A stretch of DNA of 64,000 nt from Pegoplata infirma (Eukaryota; Arthropoda; Insecta; Diptera; Anthomyiidae): the NCBI GenBank assembly GCA_963921195.1, contig CAWUER010000500.1:62001-126000 (forward strand), written 5' to 3'. Both the position numbers and the translations under genes were made by a program. Below are positions 57,609-64,000 of this stretch, piece after piece (position 1 is the first letter of the stretch; the number at the start of each line of letters is the position of its first letter). The notes beneath the pieces were generated by a model. It was not told where the DNA came from and made no database searches. It saw nothing but the letters and a program-made list of their open reading frames with translations.

Positions 57609-57913
57609 GTATTATTACTACCTTCACATTGTAAACAAATGTAGTAATATAAAAACGTGATTGTATTGAAAATTAAGTTAAGAAACTTTAATATATTTTT
57701 CTTTAACTTAAGATGGTGTAAAATGAATAGAACATCGAAAAAATAATAATAATAATTTTAAATAAAATTCTTTTAATTTTGGTCAAAAAATTATAAAAAA
57801 ATTTGGAAAAATGCATTTAAATTCCGAAAATATCGGAAAAATTAAGAATAAATCGAGAAAATTCACAACGAATGATACATATAAATTTCTTAGCCGCTTT
57901 TACATAGGTTATA

Positions 57914-58104
57914 CACGTACCAGAAAAGCATAGATTTTTCTGTTAACAAACGTCGCTTGATTTTATGTTAATGTATTTAAATCCATTTAATTTAAATAAT
58001 ACTGTAGACATCCCTTTTTGATTGATATCTAACATAATTTTTAAGGGAAAATGCTTAACAATTATGTCTACGATGCGATGACATCTATGTTTTTCTGGTA
58101 CGTG
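57914..58104. mobile_element. TA-flanked MITE (191 bp)
   Basis: The terminal repeats are CACGTACCAGAAAAGCATAG and the inverse (CTATGTTTTTCTGGTACGTG), with TA on both sides (57912-57913, 58105-58106). Non-coding interior. Consistent with a Tc1/mariner MITE. Confidence 0.8.
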
Positions 58105-58106
58105 TA

Positions 58107-58689
58107 GAACACGGGTTATAAAACAATTAACATGTAAACAAATGTTTAGTTTCTTTCACACAAACGTTCAGGGGCATAATTATATTGTCAGCTTCGACTT
58201 TCATTTATCAACTGATTTTGTGTGACAACAAAAAGACGAAGTAACTAATCGCTGTAGCCCTGATTGTGGTTAAAATAAAATGTTTTTGTTTTCATAATTT
58301 TTATTTTTCTTTAATCAAAATAAATTTATAAAAACTAAGAAAAATTATAAACCCTAACATTAACTACAAGAAAATCTTCAATTTATATAAAATTGGAATT
58401 GGTAACGTCTTCTAAAGGCATCACCCGATTTTCTTTTGGGGGTTCGGAAAATCATTACATTACACGTACAAAGTTTACCAGATATGCCCATAAAAAGTTT
58501 CATAAGATGAATGGCAAGTTATCGAAGCAGTTTTGCAATAATCAATATGGTAAATTTATATAAAGTAAATGCCAACTTGAAGGATGATTCAAAATTTGAT
58601 GGATGAATTTTTCAAAAAAATTGTGTACCAAATTGAAAACGCCAATTGTCACAAGAGGAATAAAGTAACAGAACTGCAAGGCCCACTAG
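58107..58689. other. AT-rich intergenic, nothing recognised
   Basis: No open frame of note and no paired ends. There is a short run with CATTTATCAACTGATTTTGT and no homology elsewhere in the window that I can see. Confidence 0.45.
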
Positions 58690-59660
58690 TGCATACCCAC
58701 TAGGGGTGGGATAGTGCACGAGTTTTCGATTTCGACACGCTAGAACCGCTTATTTTGTGAGGTTCGTAAAAAAAATGCATGGGCCAAAAAATTGGGCAGA
58801 TCGGATAGGATCTAGGGGTCGCTCATCGGGGTCAAAGTTGGGCGTAGAGGTGAAAAAATCCACAAAAAGGCCCAAAACTCCCCTGGTTTTGCTACTAGAG
58901 GGGTCAAATGTGAGACCGGCCCCCATTATTTTTTCCCCCTGAACACTTTTGCCAACCATACCTAAGCCCTATCTCCAATCCCTAAGGGGGTCCCATACAA
59001 AGGTTCAATTTTAAAAAAATCTTGCTCCTACCGCTCTAGCTGTCCTAGAAGTCACCCTAGAGGAATCAAATGTATGACCGACCCCCAATATTTTTTCAAC
59101 CCCAACATTTTCTTAGTACATACCTACCCCCTATCTTCAATCCTTAGGGTGGTCCCCATGCATTTTTTTTAATTTTTTCTTAAATTGTCATATTAAATCA
59201 GCTCCTACCGGTCCAATGGTGCCCCCTAGAGGGGTAATTATCAAGAATAACCCCCATTAATTTTTAGCCCCCAACACTTCTTCTAAACATACCAATTCCA
59301 TATCTCCAATTCCTAAGGGGTCTCCCACACAAAACGACATTTTTGTAAATCTCGCTCCCACCGCTCTAACTATCGCAGGGGTGACCCTAGAGTAGTTAAA
59401 TGTGTGACCGATCCCCAATATTTTTTCAGCCCCAACATTTTCCCCAAACAAACCTACCCTCTATTTTTAAGTCTTAAGGGTGTCCCCACACAATTTTTTT
59501 TTTTTTTTAATTTTTTTTATAAAATTTGAGCCTACCGCTCCCACTGTGCCTTTTAGGGACGGGAAATGCAGACTGACCCCATTTAATTTTTGCCCCCTAC
59601 ATTTTTTCTGAACATACCTAAGCCGTATTTACACTTTGTAGGGGTGCTCCCCTGGGGAAA
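58690..59660 (+). repeat. Array of about 165-bp GC-richer units, unpaired copy
   Basis: Five or six diverged units are marked by GACCG.CCCCCATTATTTTT (58915, 59073, 59250, 59406, 59572) and CTCCTACCGCTCTA-like text. The left part (GTTTTCGATTTCGA, GGTTCG.AAAA, GTCAAAGTTGGGCGTA) matches one arm of the palindrome at 45230-47381. No inverted partner is present. The short frames (58750-58959, 59257-59451) are repeat sequence. Confidence 0.8.
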
Positions 59661-59664
59661 ACTA

Positions 59665-60454
59665 AGTGTTTGAAACCAAATTCGGCAAAACGTCTGTACC
59701 AGGAGTGCTAATGTTTGCGCGTTTTAAAGAGCAGTGGGAAATATAAAAGACAAACCGTACAGTCTTGGTGGAAGGAAGTGGCAGGCAACATACCAGCTCA
59801 AGTCCAAACTGACATCAAGTTGTTTTGTTGGGCTCAAATAAAAGAAAAGCAACCCAGAGACGACTACAAAGAGTTTCTTGAAATTGTTTTATTATACCTT
59901 GGCGAAAATATTCCTAATAAGCATTTTAGCCCACCAGGACCCATCAGTCATCCTCGATGGATGGCAAAAGGCATATATTGCCTAAAAATATTTTTGTTCC
60001 GGTTTGGCCAAAAAAGAATTAAATGCACTTCTTGATGTGACCGTTTTCATCATAACAATTTACGTAAAAGCTTGGTTTAGCGCTACCAAAGCAATAGAAG
60101 CTCCAAATAATTATTTAAATTTTTTTAAAAGCGATTGCCAATTATGCTTCAATTGATAAGATTCTGTCGCAACGATTGGTCAAGAGATTCTGTGGACATC
60201 TCTGGTATCTCAGTGGCGAAGATGTTGCTCTCGCACTATTTGATCCGAATATCTCTTGTGAAATAAAACGAAAAATGTCGAATGCAATTCGTATATTTGA
60301 AGAAGAGAAAGAGGAATTGGAGGAAGAGTTATCTGACGATGAGATGGACGAATCGTCTAACGAAGACAGCGAGGAAGAAGAAGACGATGTTATCGGGGAA
60401 GAACAACTTTATATTCGTTCAACTGTTGACGAGTGTGGACGTGTTTTATTTTAA
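59665..60454 (+). pseudogene. Frameshifted protein relic, family not identified
   Basis: Translating across two frameshifts (near 59997 and 60125) gives one continuous protein-like text. It reads W-W-K-E-V-A-G-N-I-P, then S-H-P-R-W-M-A-K-G-I-Y-C-L-K-I, L-N-A-L-L-D-V-T-V-F, Y-V-K-A-W-F-S-A-T, G-H-L-W-Y-L-S-G-E-D-V-A-L-A-L-F-D, and finally a strongly acidic E/D/S tail ending at a TAA. An upstream piece (F-E-T-K-F-G-K-T-S-V-P-G-V-L-M-F) may belong to it after another break. The composition is clearly protein-coding, unlike the surroundings. I have an impression of similar multi-copy uncharacterised proteins in other invertebrates, probably transposon-associated, but cannot name the family. It lies immediately upstream of the retrotransposon and has no visible start. 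Confidence 0.65.
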
Positions 60455-60555
60455 CTCCGTGCTATAAATTGAATTACTAAAATTGTTCGTAATAGGTTTG
60501 TTCGTAATAGGTATTTTTGTGATATTTTCATTACCACATCAAGGAAAATGAAAAT

Positions 60556-61959
60556 ATGGACACAAATGATACCGATTTAGTTCGAGGCTCTGCCTCACCG
60601 ACTGGTGCTGGTCCTAGCACTGGTCTTAGGGTTGCGACCTTGAAGTCCGGCCTTGATTCTGGTAGGGGTGCTCAGCCTAATATTGGTGGTAAAAAGAAAA
60701 AGAAACTTAAGCCATCAAAGGTCAGGCACAACCAGAGAAGGCTTTGTTTGAAAATAATTAACAGACTAAGCCAACTCGATGGAACGAAGCTCTCCGAACG
60801 TGAGAAGGCGTCGCTATCATGGGCGAAAGGAGTCATTAAAGAACAGGACAAACTTTCGGCAATGCGCGCATCTGACAAACAGAGCGCTGTTTCGGCCTCG
60901 TCATCGAAGTCTGGTAAAAGGTTGCGCTCGCCCGACGAGAAACCTTTACCTAAAAGATCTAAGGTGACCGGCAACGTCTGGACTCAGTCTTTTAGTGAAG
61001 TGGTGAAAGGTAACTTCGTTAGGGCTGTGATAAACAGGCAAAATGGGGATTGTAGTATTCCAAGGGACAAGTGGAGTTTAGTTGAAACTAAACTAAATGA
61101 AATCTACTATAGGCTTCTTGAGAGTATGCCTGATTTTCTCCCTACTACTGTCAACGCAGGTTGGTATCAGGGGCGAGTAAAACTCGTTGCTTTTGGAAAC
61201 GAAAGATCCGCAGCCGTGTTTAAGGTTGCCATTAGCCAAGTGGGAGAGTTATGGCCTGGAGCCAGACTGGACGTTGTGGAAAAACATGATATCCCCTCGC
61301 AACCCAGAGCTCATGCATGGATCCCAATGGCTACAAGTGACACTGCGGTGATTCTAAAGATGATAAAAGTCTGCAATCCTGACCTTCCAACTCAGAATTG
61401 GCAAATTGCCAGATTGGGTGAGATGGAGGGCGCTCGTCGTCAAGCAGTGGTCTTGGTTAATGAGGAATCGCTTCCGCTTTTAGCCAGGACTGACGGCATT
61501 ATTAGATTTGGCTTTTTTCATATAAGAGTCAATGTCTACAAGGGCGACCAGAAGCCTATTTTGGAAGCAGACAAGCCAGTGGCAGAGTCGGCTGGGGAGG
61601 AGAATCTGGAAAAGGTTGATATTCAGCTGACCGATTCTATGCTGATGGGAGATGCATCTGGCATTTTCGAAACCGAATCTGGCAACGAATGCGACCTCTG
61701 TGATGGCACGGAGGATAAAGCTGATGCCACTATGGGTGACATTCAGGACGAGGCCCATGCAGTGAGGAATTCGGAGAGTTCTGTTGCCTCCGATTCAGAA
61801 CAGATGGGACACATATCTGGCTTATTCGAAACCGAATCTGGGGACGAATGCGACCTCTATGATAACACGGAGGATGAAGCCAATAACACGGTGGTGGAAA
61901 GGATGGTGGAAAAAAAGCAAGATGTTGCGGTTCCTACAAATAAACCTCCATCACTGTAA
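60556..61959 (+). CDS. Retrotransposon ORF1 protein (467 aa)
   Basis: This is the RNA-binding, Gag-like protein of the element. The N-terminus (residues 1-60) is G/S-rich followed by a K-K-K-K-K-L-K basic run (39-45). A basic region S-G-K-R-L-R-S-P-D-E-K-P-L-P-K-R-S-K-V (118-136) may be a nuclear localisation signal. The folded middle (about 140-335) contains W-x-Q-S-F-S-E-V-V and A-R-L-G-E-M-E-G-A-R-R-Q-A-V-V-L-V. This resembles the DUF4780-type domain seen in ORF1s of fly LOA-like elements, an identification from memory. The C-terminus has two acidic repeats of about 26 residues (F-E-T-E-S-G-x-E-C-D-L). No CCHC zinc knuckle is visible, which is unusual for Jockey/I-group ORF1s. The start at 60556 is the first ATG after the leader. 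Its stop lies 38 bp inside ORF2. Confidence 0.88.
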   Translation: MDTNDTDLVRGSASPTGAGPSTGLRVATLKSGLDSGRGAQPNIGGKKKKKLKPSKVRHNQRRLCLKIINRLSQLDGTKLSEREKASLSWAKGVIKEQDKLSAMRASDKQSAVSASSSKSGKRLRSPDEKPLPKRSKVTGNVWTQSFSEVVKGNFVRAVINRQNGDCSIPRDKWSLVETKLNEIYYRLLESMPDFLPTTVNAGWYQGRVKLVAFGNERSAAVFKVAISQVGELWPGARLDVVEKHDIPSQPRAHAWIPMATSDTAVILKMIKVCNPDLPTQNWQIARLGEMEGARRQAVVLVNEESLPLLARTDGIIRFGFFHIRVNVYKGDQKPILEADKPVAESAGEENLEKVDIQLTDSMLMGDASGIFETESGNECDLCDGTEDKADATMGDIQDEAHAVRNSESSVASDSEQMGHISGLFETESGDECDLYDNTEDEANNTVVERMVEKKQDVAVPTNKPPSL

Positions 61960-64000
61960 GGCAGCCTCAGCTGCACTATTGCTGCGCCTGACGACAGGAG
62001 CAGTTGACTTGGTTTTTATCCAAGAGCCCTGGGTGCGGGGTGGCAGGGTTTGCGGATTGAAGACCCCTGGGTTTAAGTTGATGGTTGCCAAAGGTGAGGG
62101 CTCACCAAGAGCCTGCATCTTGGCGAAAAATGGCTTAAATATATTCTTTTTATCAACTTTTAGTGATATGGATGTTACAGCGGCTAGCTTAGAGCTTCAT
62201 GGGAAATCTATTTGGCTCGCCTCTGCGTATTTTCCTAATCCGGGGCCAATACCCCCGGAGAAGGTTGGCGGTCTGATTCGGGAGTCTGAATCTAGGGGAC
62301 ACCAGTTACTAGTGTGCTGTGATGCTAATGCACATCATTCGATATGGGGTAGTACAGACACAAATGATAGAGGCGAATCACTTTTGGAGTTTTTGTTAAG
62401 CACTAACCTGTATATTTGTAACAAGGGTAGTGAACCAACTTTCGTTACAAGTACGCGGCAAGAGGTTCTTGACGTAACACTTGTATCAGATACATTGTCT
62501 GATAGAATTGATGACTGGAGAGTTTTGGAAGAGCATTCTTTCTCAGATCATCGCTACATTGAGTTTTTACTCAGGGAGCGTGCCCCGGTTGAGACAGTCT
62601 CTAGAAATCTGAGAAGAACAAACTGGGTGAAATATAGGGAGACTTTTTCTTTGCTTTTGGATGAAGTACCCCTATCTGAACCGCATAGTTTAGCGGAAAT
62701 TGACTGTCTGGTTGACCATATAACAAATGTTTGTAATAGGTGCCTGGATGCGTCTTGCCCTTCTGCAAAGCCTAGAGGGAAAAAAAAGCCACCTTGGTGG
62801 TCAAATGAGTTGCAGACGAGCAGAGATTCCTGCAGAAAGCTCTTTAATAAGGCTAAATTTTCAAGAGCGGACGAGGACTGGTCTGCATACAGGCTGCAAC
62901 TTAAGAGTTATAAAAAGATGATCAGAAATGCCAAATGTGATTCTTGGAAAAACTTCTGTGGAAACATAGAAGACGTTTCTGAGGCATCCAGGCTGCGCAA
63001 GGTTCTGGCTTCTTCTCCTTGCACCCTAGGATACCTGAAAGATCCTAATGGGGTGTGGTCTTCCTCCAGTGGAGAGTCGCTGGATCTCCTTTTAAACACG
63101 CATTTTCCGGGCAATTCCATGACGCCGTTTCAAGCTTTGGAACGTTCTGACGCCCAAGCATCTGAAATTGCTTCGGAAATAATAAATATGCCAACATTAA
63201 TCTGGGCGATAAAAAGCTTCAGGCCCTATAAATCTCCGGGACCTGATGGTATAATCCCGGCTGAGTTGCAGCAAGTGTTGGACTATATAGCCCCGTTGCT
63301 GTATAATCTATACACAGCATGCATCAACTGGTCGTATATTCCTTTAAAATGGAGGGATACCAGAGTCGTATTTATCCCGAAGGCTGGGAAAAGTTCCCAC
63401 ACAGCTCCGAAGGATTTCAGACCAATTAGTCTGTCTTCTTTTTTGTTAAAGACAATGGAACGAATGATAGACTCATATTTGCGTAGAGTGATTGACCCGA
63501 GGTTGCTTTCGACAAAGCAACATGCATACAGCAAGGGACGATCAACGGAAACAGCTCTTCATGAGCTCGTTGGTACCATCGAGAGATCGCTTTCGGTAAA
63601 GGAGTACACTATGGTGGCCTTTCTTGATATTGAGGGGGCTTTTAATAATGTCATTCCAGAATCGATAATATTGGCATTGTCTGGTCTGGGAGTAAAGCGT
63701 GAAATCGTTTTAATGGTGGAAAACCTACTTGCCAATAGACGTATAACGTCTGAATTGGGAGCGTCCGTCATATCTCGATTTGTCAATAGGGGCACACCAC
63801 AAGGAGGTGTTCTTTCGCCGCTTCTTTGGAACCTGGCACTGAATTCAATGCTACTATCTCTAGAAGCACGTGGTTGTCATGTTATCGCATATGCTGACGA
63901 TGTCGCGATAGCGGTAAAGGGGAAGCATCTGCCAACATTGCGGGACATTCTTCAGGGTTCTCTGAAAGATCTGTCTAAATGGGCAAGAGACTGTGGCCTA
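61922..64000 (+). CDS. Retrotransposon ORF2: endonuclease and reverse transcriptase (partial, 693+ codons)
   Basis: ORF2 nicks target DNA and reverse-transcribes the element RNA from the nick. I chose the ATG at 61922 because it yields L-R-F-L-Q-I-N-L-H-H-C, the typical start of the apurinic-type endonuclease. Endonuclease motifs: Q-E-P-W (about residue 34), D-A-N-A-H-H (134) and S-D-H (208). RT motifs: S-P-G-P-D-G (438), F-L-D-I-E-G-A-F (first catalytic Asp at 569), G-T-P-Q-G-G (624) and Y-A-D-D (657-660). All catalytic residues expected are present and I read no stop through 64000. The start overlaps ORF1 by 38 bp in the -1 frame, suggesting coupled translation. The RT thumb, any RNase H domain and the 3' UTR lie beyond the window. 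It most resembles the LOA/Jockey group; exact clade unproven. Confidence 0.93.
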   Translation, partial: MLRFLQINLHHCKAASAALLLRLTTGAVDLVFIQEPWVRGGRVCGLKTPGFKLMVAKGEGSPRACILAKNGLNIFFLSTFSDMDVTAASLELHGKSIWLASAYFPNPGPIPPEKVGGLIRESESRGHQLLVCCDANAHHSIWGSTDTNDRGESLLEFLLSTNLYICNKGSEPTFVTSTRQEVLDVTLVSDTLSDRIDDWRVLEEHSFSDHRYIEFLLRERAPVETVSRNLRRTNWVKYRETFSLLLDEVPLSEPHSLAEIDCLVDHITNVCNRCLDASCPSAKPRGKKKPPWWSNELQTSRDSCRKLFNKAKFSRADEDWSAYRLQLKSYKKMIRNAKCDSWKNFCGNIEDVSEASRLRKVLASSPCTLGYLKDPNGVWSSSSGESLDLLLNTHFPGNSMTPFQALERSDAQASEIASEIINMPTLIWAIKSFRPYKSPGPDGIIPAELQQVLDYIAPLLYNLYTACINWSYIPLKWRDTRVVFIPKAGKSSHTAPKDFRPISLSSFLLKTMERMIDSYLRRVIDPRLLSTKQHAYSKGRSTETALHELVGTIERSLSVKEYTMVAFLDIEGAFNNVIPESIILALSGLGVKREIVLMVENLLANRRITSELGASVISRFVNRGTPQGGVLSPLLWNLALNSMLLSLEARGCHVIAYADDVAIAVKGKHLPTLRDILQGSLKDLSKWARDCGL

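Larger units (their letters stand above)
60470..64000 (+). mobile_element. LOA/Jockey-type non-LTR retrotransposon, intact, cut by window edge
   Basis: A 5' leader (about 60470-60555), ORF1 (60556-61959) and ORF2 (61922 to beyond 64000) overlap as in non-LTR elements. Both frames are open with no stop or frameshift, unlike every other retroelement here, so this is the youngest. The 5' boundary is approximate, since I could not see a target duplication without the 3' end. The leader has a duplicated 15-16-bp block, GTTCGTAATAGGTTT then GTTCGTAATAGGTAT. Confidence 0.88.

Overview
This window looks like repeat-packed, probably heterochromatic DNA from a fly (Diptera, probably a brachyceran). It is very AT-rich. 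It carries several DINE-1/mini-me-type repeats with GTCY microsatellite cores, a tRNA-derived SINE family, dipteran-style non-LTR retrotransposons and a large number of nested non-autonomous DNA transposons. I see no convincing single-copy host gene. The only intact protein-coding capacity is a non-LTR retrotransposon at the right edge.

Layout. 1-2741: AT-rich DNA, a degenerate DINE-like repeat and a 5'-truncated reverse-transcriptase relic. 2742-7490: a nest of elements (terminal-inverted-repeat element > hAT-like element > DINE copy, then a second hAT-like element with an exact 8-bp duplication) and a near-perfect hairpin. 8442-10186: a CCCGGGTAAAAA-ended element containing a CACTG-ended foldback. 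10941-13553: a DINE copy split by two hAT-like elements, one of which contains a small Harbinger-like element. 14822-15544: a CCCAGCAAAAC-ended element.

15680-27350 is the centrepiece. It is an 11.7-kb structure with hAT-like terminal inverted repeats and an exact 8-bp target duplication (ATTTCAAT). Its interior is a palindrome of about 9.2 kb made of about 49 copies of a 177-bp satellite-like unit in four alternating-orientation blocks. I know of no described element with this architecture.

28743-43000: further AT-rich repeats, a DINE copy hosting two nested TA-flanked elements, a SINE with an 11-bp duplication, a second CACTG foldback and an RNase H-domain relic of a non-LTR element. 44207-48282: a hAT-like shell enclosing a pogo/Tc1-like element that itself holds a 584-bp tandem duplication and a 2.1-kb palindrome of about 165-bp repeats. 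49457-53682: a third CACTG foldback with a SINE inside it, then a second copy of the TA-flanked CACTCAAAA element. 55788-59660: small inverted repeats, a TA-flanked MITE and another array of the 165-bp repeats. 59665-60454: a frameshifted pseudogene of unrecognised origin. 60470-64000: an intact LOA/Jockey-type retrotransposon (ORF1 plus an open ORF2 with endonuclease and reverse transcriptase) running off the window.

The features do not form pathways. Their relationship is nesting, so insertion order can be read from the target duplications. All calls are from reading the sequence; nothing was searched.
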